Source of the DNA: Pseudanabaena sp. Chao 1811
GTDB lineage: Bacteria > Cyanobacteriota > Cyanobacteriia > Pseudanabaenales > Pseudanabaenaceae
DNA length: 64,000 nt
Direction: 5' to 3'
Assembly (NCBI RefSeq): GCF_027942295.1
Contig: NZ_CP101416.1
Location: forward strand, 4,202,501-4,266,500
In this document: positions 53,517 to 61,661 of the stretch, one piece after another
How the letters are laid out: each line of letters starts with the position of its first letter
How positions within the stretch are numbered: the first letter of the stretch is position 1
Notes under the pieces: generated by a model
The model's input: only the letters and a program-made list of their open reading frames with translations
Databases searched by the model: none
Told to the model about the DNA's origin: nothing
Program-made: the position numbers and the translations under genes

Positions 53517-53530
53517 CGCATGGATTGAAC

Positions 53531-54703
53531 CTACCCTAAGGAATCAAGATTAGTGAGAATTGATTGGAGATGCGATCGCAGATCTTCTTTTGATAGATCC
53601 AGATGCTCAAGTAGATAATTAATCTTTGTGCGGATACCTAGTAATATTTTATCTTGAATATTCTTAGAGCCAATCAAATTTTCATCTCTTAATAATTTGA
53701 CTTCAGATTTAGATTTGATTTTAGTTAACTCTTGAGCCGCAGAATTTACTGGATTTATCTCTTGAATTGTTTGCTGCATATTCTCAATTACGCCATACAT
53801 CTCCATAGGATCAAAGATGCGTAATAGGCTAGTTTGGGTGACAATTCCTAATTCCTTTCCCCAATTCCATGATACAACCATCCGTCCCACCATTCGTCTC
53901 TTCATCTCTTGGTGTGCTGTCCACAAAGAATCTTCAGGACTTAACAGAAATAGAGGCGTACTCATCACCTCTTGAGCCTTTGTTGTTGCTAGGTCAATTT
54001 GAAAAGCATGGAACTGTACGATATCTCGCTCCGTAACAATGCCTACAGGTCTTTGGTTATCATCATCATCGGGTTGGGTAATGACCACACAGCTAACACG
54101 GTATTCTGCCATTAATTGCGCCAATTGTAAGATGGTCGCTTCTAACGGAGCGTGAATCACCTCTGTGGTCATCACATCAGCAACACGTCGAAATCTCAAT
54201 AGATTTGCAGGACGTAAAATATGGCGAATACTCTCATGGGAAATTACACCAATGAGTTCTTCATTCTCATCGACTAATGGTAAATGGCGAATCTGGTAGC
54301 GTCGAAAGAGAAATAAAGCCGCAAATATGTCTTCAATAGATCGCTGAGGCATGGTAATAATCGGCGATGTCATGAAGTCTGCTACCTTTGCCTTACTAAA
54401 ATCAATCTCTTGGGCGGTGATTCTAACGACATCTCGTGCTGTCAAAATCCCCACTAAATCTTGATTCTGCTTGACTAAAACACAACTGTTTCTCACTCCC
54501 AGTTGTGGTGATTGATTAGCGGAAAAGGTCACATCAGTATCAGATGTAATATCTAACTCATCAATTGAACAGCTAGGATAATGAGCTTGGCTAATCATCG
54601 CGATCGCTTCCAATAGAGATGTTTCTGGTGTAACGATCAAGGGGGAGTACTCGATAACACTTTTTAAATCAGGAATCCAATCAAGAGGATTGTCAAATTG
54701 CAT
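53531..54703 (-). CDS. CBS-domain protein with four CBS motifs
   Basis: A 390-residue protein with two Bateman modules (four CBS motifs): about 15-95, 100-160, 168-235 and 245-305. Typical strand-helix motifs include GILTARDVVRITAQ, GVISHESIRHIL, GIVTERDIVQFHAF and MSTPLFLLSPEDSLWTA. The last 85 residues are helical and charged. CBS pairs bind adenine nucleotides and gate attached partners; in cyanobacteria such proteins often accompany REC/PAS kinases, as here, where the gene converges on the hybrid kinase with 14 bp between stops. The longest frame starts at TTG 54709; ATG 54703 is chosen. A ligand-dependent regulator by inference. Confidence 0.87.
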   Translation of the reverse strand: MQFDNPLDWIPDLKSVIEYSPLIVTPETSLLEAIAMISQAHYPSCSIDELDITSDTDVTFSANQSPQLGVRNSCVLVKQNQDLVGILTARDVVRITAQEIDFSKAKVADFMTSPIITMPQRSIEDIFAALFLFRRYQIRHLPLVDENEELIGVISHESIRHILRPANLLRFRRVADVMTTEVIHAPLEATILQLAQLMAEYRVSCVVITQPDDDDNQRPVGIVTERDIVQFHAFQIDLATTKAQEVMSTPLFLLSPEDSLWTAHQEMKRRMVGRMVVSWNWGKELGIVTQTSLLRIFDPMEMYGVIENMQQTIQEINPVNSAAQELTKIKSKSEVKLLRDENLIGSKNIQDKILLGIRTKINYLLEHLDLSKEDLRSHLQSILTNLDSLG

Positions 54704-55073
54704 AGTCAAATTAATTGCGATGAAATAGATAGAAATAAGAGAAATTGATCAAAATAAGTGCTAACGAGTGCCCCTACGACAAATGTTACATGTCAAAGCG
54801 TAAAACTTAAAAATAATATTGATTTTGACTATATTTAGGTATACTATATGACAGATGTTACATTTGGGATAACCAAATCATTTATTCATATGATTTATAG
54901 GTTTATAATGGTCAATTTAAGTATGCAGATTTAAATATAACTATTTTTAATGCCCCCATCGTGATAGAAAACGTTGCTAATGTTAGGATGTGCAACGAGC
55001 TTACGTTAATCATCCGATAGTTTAGAGTATTAGCCTATGTAATTAAAGAAAGTAACTCAAACAAGCATTCCAC
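54704..55073. other. 370-bp gap between CBS and recombinase-domain genes
   Basis: It is strongly AT-rich, with no open frame of merit. Against this background two C-rich motifs stand out: TGCCCCTAC near 54769 and TGCCCCCATC at 54951. A short repeat of TACATGTCAAAG and TACATTTGGG type (near 54787 and 54862) is also seen. Both motifs point the same way as those at 55552 and 55592. The function is unknown. Confidence 0.5.
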
Positions 55074-55436
55074 TTAATTATTAGTAGAGGTATTACTTGA
55101 GTCTGTAACTTCCGAAATTCTAGGATTTTTTCCATAGAGGCGATCCAGTACCCGCTTTACGGAAATGCGTTTCCATTGTTGTCCACGTTTGGTGCTGTAT
55201 CCCTGTTGGTTGAGCCAGTCAGCAATTTTTTGGAGTGATTTACCTGATTTGTGGTGACGACGAATTAGTTCCACAACTTGAACTTCTTCGGGATCTTCCA
55301 CTAACTCTCCATCTAGAGATCGCTGTCCGAAGGCTGGTGAGCCGTAGCCTGCATATCCCCCTGATGCAGCTTTTGCTCGCCTACCCCGTTCTAGTCTTTC
55401 CCAAACAGACAGATTTTCTGAACTGTTTTCCACCAT
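55074..55436 (-). CDS. Orphan recombinase-domain (serine recombinase C-terminal-like) protein
   Basis: A 120-residue protein resembling the Recombinase domain that follows the catalytic part of large serine recombinases. Motifs: GRRAKAASGGYAGYGSPAFG near 20-39, then EDPEEVQVVELIRRHHKSGKSLQKIADWLN with a helix-turn-helix, then STKRGQQWKRISVKRVLDR, the DNA-binding turn. The catalytic resolvase domain (with Ser) is missing. It may be a DNA-binding regulator or a decoy for a recombinase; cyanobacterial relatives are known but uncharacterised. The Ser/Asn tail is low complexity. ATG at 55436 is chosen over a GTG three codons earlier. It is surrounded by long gene-free, AT-rich flanks. Confidence 0.72.
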   Translation of the reverse strand: MVENSSENLSVWERLERGRRAKAASGGYAGYGSPAFGQRSLDGELVEDPEEVQVVELIRRHHKSGKSLQKIADWLNQQGYSTKRGQQWKRISVKRVLDRLYGKNPRISEVTDSSNTSTNN

Positions 55437-55551
55437 GGCTATCACATCTAAGTAACCAATAAATTTATTTTACTTTGAAATTAATGATATTAATGTTTTT
55501 TTTATAAAAAACAATTATTTGATCGAGCTACATAACTCAATATCTGAATAT

Positions 55552-55600
55552 TGCCCCCCACAATACTTGCTTAAGGCTTTATTCTCATTATTGCCCCCAC
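55552..55600. promoter_or_regulatory. Repeated TGCCCCC motif upstream of the recombinase-domain gene
   Basis: ATTGCCCCCCAC (55550-55561) and ATTGCCCCCAC (55590-55600) are spaced 40 bases apart in a strongly AT-rich stretch upstream of the minus-strand gene at 55074-55436 and of the thioredoxin gene on +. Two more copies lie beyond the gene at 54769 and 54951. They may be operator sites for the neighbouring DNA-binding protein; this is an inference from position only. Confidence 0.35.
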
Positions 55601-55686
55601 GGCTATGTTGATTTGCAATTCTTCAAATGAGTTATCTCATTTGAAAGCTACTGTAGACTATCCTATCACTTAACTATCTAAATAAC

Positions 55687-56010
55687 ATGAGTACAGCCAC
55701 ATTTATTCAAGACCAAACTGAATTTGAAACTCTCCGACAAAATACACCTTTGCTAGTTGTGGACTGCACTGCTACTTGGTGTGGACCTTGTAAAGTAATT
55801 GCACCATTCATTGATCAGTTGGCAGCAAATTATGGCGATCGCGCTAAGGTGATGAAAATCGATATTGATACAAATAAACCTTTAGCCAAGCAATTTGGAC
55901 TAAAGAGTATTCCTGCTGTGTTATTTTTTAAAGAGGGGGAATTGGTAGAAACGATGATTGGTGTTAAAACCTACGAAGATTTTAGTGCCGCTATTGATAA
56001 ATATCTCTAA
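55687..56010 (+). CDS. Thioredoxin
   Basis: A 107-residue thioredoxin with active site WCGPCK near residues 31-36, cis-Pro in SIPAVLFF near 75-82, and GV near the end. It reduces protein disulfides in the cytoplasm using electrons from thioredoxin reductase or ferredoxin-thioredoxin reductase. The Trp before the CGPC is retained; the strand before it reads LLVVDCTATWC, where the buried Asp/charged residue typical of m-type is present. A hairpin at 56050 follows. It is monocistronic. Which of the cyanobacterial thioredoxin types it is cannot be decided by eye. Confidence 0.92.
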   Translation: MSTATFIQDQTEFETLRQNTPLLVVDCTATWCGPCKVIAPFIDQLAANYGDRAKVMKIDIDTNKPLAKQFGLKSIPAVLFFKEGELVETMIGVKTYEDFSAAIDKYL

Positions 56011-56049
56011 AAACACTTATTGAAAGGGGGATTTTAGCCTCTATACAAG

Positions 56050-56069
56050 CAAGGAGCTTATGCTCCTTG
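56050..56069 (+). terminator. Short hairpin after the thioredoxin gene
   Basis: CAAGGAGC pairs with GCTCCTTG around TTAT. The ATG inside it (56060) opens the longest frame of the next gene, but the base-pairing argues for a terminator, with the true start of that gene at 56123. Confidence 0.55.
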
Positions 56070-56122
56070 TCTTGAATGATTTTACCCTGCAACTTGTTTT
56101 AAATACTGCATCAACTAGCTCC

Positions 56123-57238
56123 ATGACTACTACTCTCTTAATTGTTGATGATTCTGAAGCGACTCGGCGTAAATATTGGTCTTATTTAACCAGCGTTCGT
56201 CCTTACAAATATTTAACATTGGAAGCGGACACTTTAGAAAAAGCTAAAGCGCTATATCAGGATAAGCAACCTGACATGGTGTTGTTGGGTTGGAAATTAG
56301 TTGATGGAGATGGAGCAGAATTTATCAATTGGATAGAGCAGCAAGAACAAACGAGACTATTACCCATATTGTTGATTGCCAACCAAAATGATGAGAGCAT
56401 GGCTGTTCAGATTACCCAACAAGGTATTCAAGACTATCTGATTAAAGAATATGTCACTCCAGAAAGATTAGGGCGATCGCTGGATCATCTGTTGGAGAGG
56501 GTGAAGTTGATGAATGCAGTTGCCGATGCTGTCAAACTCCGCAAACGTGCTGAAGAACATAAGTTAGAGCATGAAGCAAAGTTTTTGAGTTTAGTCCAAT
56601 GCTTAGATGATTTAATTTGGACAAGTGATCTTAAAGGTAATTTTATCTATCTATCCCCCCAATTCCATGAGCTATTTGGATGGGAAACTAACGATTGGCT
56701 AGGTAAATCAATCGTCAATCTTGTCCATAATGGCGATCGCCATCGTTTTACAGAACATATTGAGAATATTCTGACTTTTGATCGTCATGCTGAAATGCCA
56801 GTAGAATTTCGCCATCTGCAAAAGGATGGGAGCTATGTGTGGGTATCTGGCCATATGACAGCGATGAGGAACGCCCAAGGAGATGTGATCGCGGTGCAAG
56901 GAATTTGTAGAGATATAAGCGATCGCATTGCCCTTGCCTATGCTATTAGAGAACGCAGACTCATAGAAACAAGGCTCCATGAGTCAAATGAGGCTCTAGC
57001 AAACGTCAATCAAGAATTAATTCGAGCGGCTCAACAGAAAAAAGAATTTCTCTCTGATATCAGTCACAAATTGCGTACTTCTCTCAATATAATTTTGGGA
57101 TCGATAGAATGTTTGCAAGATGGTGTATATGGTAATCTCAACGAAAAACAAAGAGATGTTTTGCAAACCATTGAAAGCAGTGAAAATCACTTACTAGAAT
57201 TAATCAATCAAGTTGTTGAATTTTCTAAATCTGAATAA
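56123..57238 (+). CDS. Degenerate receiver-PAS-HisKA protein lacking the kinase domain
   Basis: A 371-residue remnant of a sensor kinase. The receiver starts MTTTLLIVDDSEATRRKYW with the acidic pair intact, but the phospho-acceptor Asp is Gly (MVLLGWKLVDG, Gly 56), while the later conserved Lys is kept in DYLIKE. A PAS/PAC domain follows at about 160-275 (FLSLVQCLDDLIWTSDLKGN, then GICRDISDRI). HisKA has His 315 in SDISHKLRTSLN, where the adjacent acidic residue is Lys and the Pro is Ser. Translation stops at LINQVVEFSKSE, just before the HATPase that should follow. It may act as a non-catalytic partner or be a decaying gene. The longest frame begins at 56060 inside a hairpin and is rejected as a start. 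Confidence 0.8.
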   Translation: MTTTLLIVDDSEATRRKYWSYLTSVRPYKYLTLEADTLEKAKALYQDKQPDMVLLGWKLVDGDGAEFINWIEQQEQTRLLPILLIANQNDESMAVQITQQGIQDYLIKEYVTPERLGRSLDHLLERVKLMNAVADAVKLRKRAEEHKLEHEAKFLSLVQCLDDLIWTSDLKGNFIYLSPQFHELFGWETNDWLGKSIVNLVHNGDRHRFTEHIENILTFDRHAEMPVEFRHLQKDGSYVWVSGHMTAMRNAQGDVIAVQGICRDISDRIALAYAIRERRLIETRLHESNEALANVNQELIRAAQQKKEFLSDISHKLRTSLNIILGSIECLQDGVYGNLNEKQRDVLQTIESSENHLLELINQVVEFSKSE

Positions 57239-57248
57239 AAAATCTAAC

Positions 57249-57351
57249 TAAGTAGATAGGCATCATTAAAAAACAGACCCAAAGCCTGTAGCACATGCTG
57301 AGCGTATGCCACAGGCTTGTTTTTTTATATTTAATTGCACCTAGCTACTTA
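57249..57351. repeat. Family B MITE-like element, copy B2
   Basis: Ends TAAGTAGATAGGCATCATTA and TAATTGCACCTAGCTACTTA (inverted). The inner stem is AAGCCTGTAGCA / TGCCACAGGCTT. It begins 10 bp after the stop of the truncated kinase. It is 103 bp, one less than B1. Confidence 0.85.
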
Positions 57352-57379
57352 TTCTCAATTACTTAACCTACTTAATCTC

Positions 57380-57453
57380 AGTTTGACGAAAGTGTAAAAT
57401 GGTAAAAATCGTACAGTAATTCTTACCATTTTGCGTTAATTACACTATGTAAA
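57380..57453. repeat. Family E element, copy E1 (imperfect)
   Basis: GTTTGACGAAAGTGTAAAAT is followed by GGTAAAAATCGTACAG and an imperfect complement ending TTCTTACCATTTTGCG. Compare E2 (62818) and E3 (63417), where the central arm is GGTAAAAATCGCT. Confidence 0.6.
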
Positions 57454-57594
57454 CCACAGCGCAAATAGCCATATCGAATTCACATTCACTTAAATCATAC
57501 ATATCCTAAGTAATTTCTAATAAAATTGTGATATGTTTAGGGGGTATTGCAGTTTGTTTGATAATTATTTGATAGTTATTAGTGATCAAGATAA

Positions 57595-57618
57595 TGTACT
57601 ACCAGTACTGGTAGTACA
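57595..57618. promoter_or_regulatory. 24-base perfect palindrome, possible operator
   Basis: TGTACTACCAGT is joined directly to its exact complement ACTGGTAGTACA, in an AT-rich stretch about 220 bp upstream of the response-regulator operon. A perfect dyad without a loop is the shape expected of a dimeric regulator site rather than of a terminator. No second copy was seen in the window. Confidence 0.45.
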
Positions 57619-57838
57619 CATCCTAGTTCTGCTTTTACCGAAAGGCCTTGTAATCTTGGATTTAATGAATGTTAAATAAGTATTGGCAGCTACTAAGAAA
57701 GAAAGCTTACTTGTAGGATTACATTAATGCGATTTATTAATCCATAAAAATTATGGGTTATGTAAATCCTAAATTTAATTTTTTCAACATAATTGCTTTT
57801 ACTCCTAGCATCAAAAATAACTATAAAAAGGCTCAGTT

Positions 57839-58261
57839 ATGAACAATTTGCCTATCGTTTGCATAGTTGAAGATAATCCTGATGATGAGCGTCTAACTAT
57901 TCGTGCGTTGCGAAAGGGACAAGTTGCTAATGAGATTATCGTTGCTCATAATGGAGAAGAAGCCTTAAATTTAATCTTAAATGCTGATCCTTTACCTTGT
58001 GTAGTGCTTCTTGACCTCAAGCTTCCTAAAGTTGATGGGTTAGAAGTTCTGCGGCAAATCCGAGCCAACACACATACAAGTCTATTGCCAGTGGTGGTTT
58101 TAACTTCATCTAGTGAAGATCGCGATATAGTTGAAAGCTATAGTTTAGGCGCTAATAGCTATGTACGCAAACCTGTAGAATTTGATCGTTTCACTGAGGC
58201 AGTGCGTCAACTAGGATTGTATTGGGCTTTAGTTAATGAACCCCTACCCAAAGGTTTATAA
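57839..58261 (+). CDS. Rcp1-like single-domain response regulator
   Basis: A 140-residue receiver without output domain. Acidic pair in [13 protein letters not shown], phospho-acceptor Asp 59 in [13 protein letters not shown], Thr/Ser in [12 protein letters not shown] and Lys in [12 protein letters not shown]. The insertion NADPLPCVV and the family-specific C-terminus ([15 protein letters not shown]) match Rcp1/CphA-type regulators that accept phosphate from phytochrome-like kinases. AAGG lies 8 bases before the ATG. It is the first gene of an operon: the hybrid kinase starts 3 bases after its stop. It would shuttle phosphate to or from that kinase. Confidence 0.9.
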   Translation: MNNLPIVCIVEDNPDDERLTIRALRKGQVANEIIVAHNGEEALNLILNADPLPCVVLLDLKLPKVDGLEVLRQIRANTHTSLLPVVVLTSSSEDRDIVESYSLGANSYVRKPVEFDRFTEAVRQLGLYWALVNEPLPKGL

Positions 58262-58264
58262 GCT

Positions 58265-61200
58265 ATGAGTGAAAATATCAATGTACTCATCATTGAAGAT
58301 TGTGAAGACGATGCCATTTTAATTGTGCGATCGTTAAAGCAAGGGGGATTTGCGCCAAATTGGGAGCGTGTACAAACGGTTGAAGAACTGCAACAAGAGC
58401 TTGGTAGCCGATCTTGGGATGTGATTATTTCCGATTATAATTTGCCTAAATTAAATGCACCAACAGCGCTTGAATTTGTTAAACAGAGTCAGCTCGATAT
58501 TCCTTTTATCGTAGTCTCTGGCACGATTGGGGAAACCTTGGCGGTGGACTTGATGCGGGCTGGGGCGAATGACTATTTGATGAAGGGAAGTCTAACTCGT
58601 TTGGCTGAGGCGGTAAGGCGTGAAATCCGTGAATTTAAAATGCGGATTGATCGTCAGCAAGCGGCGACCGAATTGGAATTAACGAAGAAACGCCTGCAAT
58701 TAGCTCTTGAAGGTTCAGCGATCGGTTTATGGGATTGGTCTATAAAAACTGGAGAATTAACGATCAATGAAAGATGGGCAGAAATGCTTGGTTATACAAT
58801 TGTAGAACTTGAACCAATTAGCTTTGATACTTGGCATACTCATACGCATCCCGATGATGTTCAAAAGACCCTACAATTAGTCGAAAAGCACTTTCAGCAC
58901 GAAATTCCTGCCTATGAAGATGAACTTAGAATGCGGCACAAACAGGGGCATTGGGTATGGATTTTGTGCCGAGGAAAGGTAACAGAGTGGGATGATCAGG
59001 GCAAGCCCTTGAGAATGACTGGCACACATTTAGATATTAGCGATCGCAAGCAGGCTGAGTTGCGACTGTCACTTCAAAGCTCAATTTTAGAAAGAATTGC
59101 TAAAGCAGAACCTTTGCCAAAGATATTAGAAGCCCTTGTCTGTACGATAGAAGATCAATTTGAAGGAACTAGATGTTCCATTTTATTATGTAATAGTGAA
59201 GGGAAGTTGCATTCTGGGTCGTCCCCACATCTTCCAGAATCTTACAATCATGCTATTGAAGGTTTAGCGATCGGTGAGGGGGCTGGTTCCTGTGGTACTG
59301 CGGCATTCCGACGAGAGAGAGTCATTGTTACAGATATTGCTACTGATCCCCTTTGGCAAGACTATAAAGAACTTGCGCTTGCTCATAATTTGCGAGCCTG
59401 TTGGTCTACCCCTGTACTTACTAGTGATGGTGAAGTATTAGCAACTTTTGCAGTTTATCATCAATCCATTCATGTACCCTGTCCACAAGAGTTAGAAATT
59501 ATTGCTTTAGCTACAGATATTGCCAAAATTGCGATCGAACGGGATCAGGCAGCCCAAGCTTTAGCCAATTTAAACCATAATCTAGAAATGCGGGTAGAGC
59601 AGCGTACTAATGCCTTACGCCAAAGTGAAGCAAAACTCATTGAAGCACAGCAGATTGCACGGCTGGGTAGTTGGGAATTAGATGTGCAAACGCGAGAAAT
59701 TACTTGGTCAAGCGAAATTTTTAATATTTTCGGCATTGATCCCAATCAGAATGTACCCAGTTATGAACAATTACTGCAATATTTCCCACCAGACGAACGT
59801 GAGCGTTTTCATAACCTCATTGAGCGAGCGATTCAATCTTCAGAATCCTATGCCACAGACTTCAAAATTATTCGTGCGGATGGTTCATCGGGTTATATTT
59901 TTATCAAAGCAGAATTGCTGTGTAGCATAGTTGGACATGCCACGCGATTGTTCGGTATTGCGATGGATATTAGCGATCGCAAAGCTATGCAAGAAGCTTT
60001 GCAACTCAGTGAAGAGAGGGCAAGAGCGACATTGTTAGCCTTGCCTGATCTCGTTTTTCGGGTAAATAGTAAGGGGGAATATGTTGATTTTTTAGCATCG
60101 CCTAATGTCGGGAATATCGTTGATCCGCAACAAGTGCTGGGCAAACGCTTAGAAGATTGTTTACCAGCAGAACTGTGGCAAAAGGAATATCAGGCTATTC
60201 AGCAAGCGCTTAATACCCAATCTTTACAGACCTACGAGCAACAAACTTGGATCGTTGATCGGGTGCGTTATGAAGAAGTGCGGGTTGCGCCTTGTGGTAA
60301 TGATGAAGTGGTCTTTTTTATCCGTGATATTAGCGATCGCAAACAGGCTGAAGCCCAACTACAAAGAACTAATGAGGAACTAATTAGAGCGACAAGACTA
60401 AAGGATGAGTTCCTCGCCAATATGAGCCATGAACTCCGCACGCCACTCAATGCGATTTTAGGAATGACAGAAGCTCTACAAGAGAAGGTATTTGGAGTAA
60501 TTAATGAGCGCCAAATCACTGCCTTACAGACGATTGAACGCAGTGGTACTCATCTGCTTGCCTTGATTAATGACATTCTTGATGTAGCTAAAATTGAATC
60601 AGGGCAACTGGAACTAGACTATACTCTTACTTCTATTGAACAGCTCTGTCAATCAAGTGTTTCCCTGATCAAACAGCTAGCCCATCAAAAACGGATTGAA
60701 CTTAAAGTTAATATCCCCAAAAATCTTCCTGACATGATGTTAGATGAACGGCGCATTCGCCAAGTTCTAATTAATCTGCTCAATAATGCGGTCAAATTTA
60801 CTCCTGAAGGTGGCTGTATTAGCTTAGAAGTCACTTGTCAGCATTTTTTTACAGATATTCCATTTACTAAAGCTTTTCCTGAAATGCTACTCACGCCCTA
60901 TATTGACGAGATCCAATCGCCAAATTATTTACAGATTGCCATCATCGATACAGGCATTGGTATTTCTCCAGAAAATATTAAGCGACTATTTAAACCCTTT
61001 GTTCAAATTGATAGTGCCCTCAATCGTCAATATATGGGTACGGGTTTAGGCTTAGCGATCGTCAAACAAATCGTCGAGCTTCATGGCGGTAAAGTTGGTG
61101 TAACTAGCAGAATCGGTCATGGTAGTTGTTTTATGATTGCCTTACCTTTGTCGAATCTCTACGATAGTTCATTAAATGCCAACCCTCTGATAGATAGATC

Positions 61201-61630
61201 CTCTAATCGAGAAAATATGGAAACAGGAAGTGCTAATGTACCGAAAGAGGTGAATTCTCCCTTGATTTTGTTAGCTGAAGATAATGAAGCGAATATTGGG
61301 ACTATTTCCTGCTATCTAGAGGCAAAGGGCTATCAGTTGATCTTTGCCCATAATGGTCAGGAAGCAGTTAATATTACTAAATCACATGTTCCTAACTTAA
61401 TTTTGATGGACATTCAAATGCCAGTTGTTGATGGGATGGAAGTCATCAGGATCATTCGCAGTGATCATGCCTTTGACCACATTCCGATCATTGCTTTGAC
61501 TGCTCTTGTCATGACAGGCGATCGGGAGAAATGTCTAGCCGCAGGTGCAAATGAATATTTGGCAAAGCCCGTTAAACTAAAACAGCTTGTGGAAGTAATC
61601 CAAAAACTTTTACAGAACGTTGAACTGTAA
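58265..61630 (+). CDS. Large hybrid histidine kinase (REC-PAS-GAF-PAS-PAS-kinase-REC)
   Basis: A 1121-residue soluble hybrid kinase. Order seen: REC (Asp 57 in VIISDYNLPK); PAS with PAC (about 140-255, GLWDWSIKTGELTINERWAE); GAF (about 270-430, with AGSCGTAAFRRERVIVTDIATD, the small GAF type); PAS with PAC (about 455-570); PAS with PAC (about 580-690, LPDLVFRVNSKGEYVDFLAS); HisKA (His 722 in MSHELRTPLN); HATPase (NLLNNAVKF, then GTGLGLAIVKQIVELHGG); and REC (Asp 1049 in LILMDIQMPVVDG). It starts 3 bp after the Rcp1-like gene and is followed by a REC-kinase gene (31 bp). The PAS and GAF set is the input; the ligand is unknown. Confidence 0.9.
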   Translation: MSENINVLIIEDCEDDAILIVRSLKQGGFAPNWERVQTVEELQQELGSRSWDVIISDYNLPKLNAPTALEFVKQSQLDIPFIVVSGTIGETLAVDLMRAGANDYLMKGSLTRLAEAVRREIREFKMRIDRQQAATELELTKKRLQLALEGSAIGLWDWSIKTGELTINERWAEMLGYTIVELEPISFDTWHTHTHPDDVQKTLQLVEKHFQHEIPAYEDELRMRHKQGHWVWILCRGKVTEWDDQGKPLRMTGTHLDISDRKQAELRLSLQSSILERIAKAEPLPKILEALVCTIEDQFEGTRCSILLCNSEGKLHSGSSPHLPESYNHAIEGLAIGEGAGSCGTAAFRRERVIVTDIATDPLWQDYKELALAHNLRACWSTPVLTSDGEVLATFAVYHQSIHVPCPQELEIIALATDIAKIAIERDQAAQALANLNHNLEMRVEQRTNALRQSEAKLIEAQQIARLGSWELDVQTREITWSSEIFNIFGIDPNQNVPSYEQLLQYFPPDERERFHNLIERAIQSSESYATDFKIIRADGSSGYIFIKAELLCSIVGHATRLFGIAMDISDRKAMQEALQLSEERARATLLALPDLVFRVNSKGEYVDFLASPNVGNIVDPQQVLGKRLEDCLPAELWQKEYQAIQQALNTQSLQTYEQQTWIVDRVRYEEVRVAPCGNDEVVFFIRDISDRKQAEAQLQRTNEELIRATRLKDEFLANMSHELRTPLNAILGMTEALQEKVFGVINERQITALQTIERSGTHLLALINDILDVAKIESGQLELDYTLTSIEQLCQSSVSLIKQLAHQKRIELKVNIPKNLPDMMLDERRIRQVLINLLNNAVKFTPEGGCISLEVTCQHFFTDIPFTKAFPEMLLTPYIDEIQSPNYLQIAIIDTGIGISPENIKRLFKPFVQIDSALNRQYMGTGLGLAIVKQIVELHGGKVGVTSRIGHGSCFMIALPLSNLYDSSLNANPLIDRSSNRENMETGSANVPKEVNSPLILLAEDNEANIGTISCYLEAKGYQLIFAHNGQEAVNITKSHVPNLILMDIQMPVVDGMEVIRIIRSDHAFDHIPIIALTALVMTGDREKCLAAGANEYLAKPVKLKQLVEVIQKLLQNVEL

Positions 61631-61661
61631 GTCCCTATTAAGTTTTCTTTAGACAAAATCT

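Larger units (their letters stand above)
57239..57838. other. 600-bp gene-free region ahead of the response-regulator operon
   Basis: From left to right: family B copy B2 (57249-57351), family E copy E1 (57380-57453), AT-rich DNA, the 24-base palindrome at 57595-57618, and about 220 bp of AT-rich DNA before AAAAAGG and the ATG at 57839. No open frame or HATPase remnant of the degenerate kinase was found. The region should hold the promoter of the three-gene operon. Confidence 0.6.

Noticed and set aside
57352-57838. HATPase remnant of the degenerate kinase
   Set aside because: Neither strand shows N-box or GxGxG-type residues in any frame; the region is repeats and AT-rich DNA.
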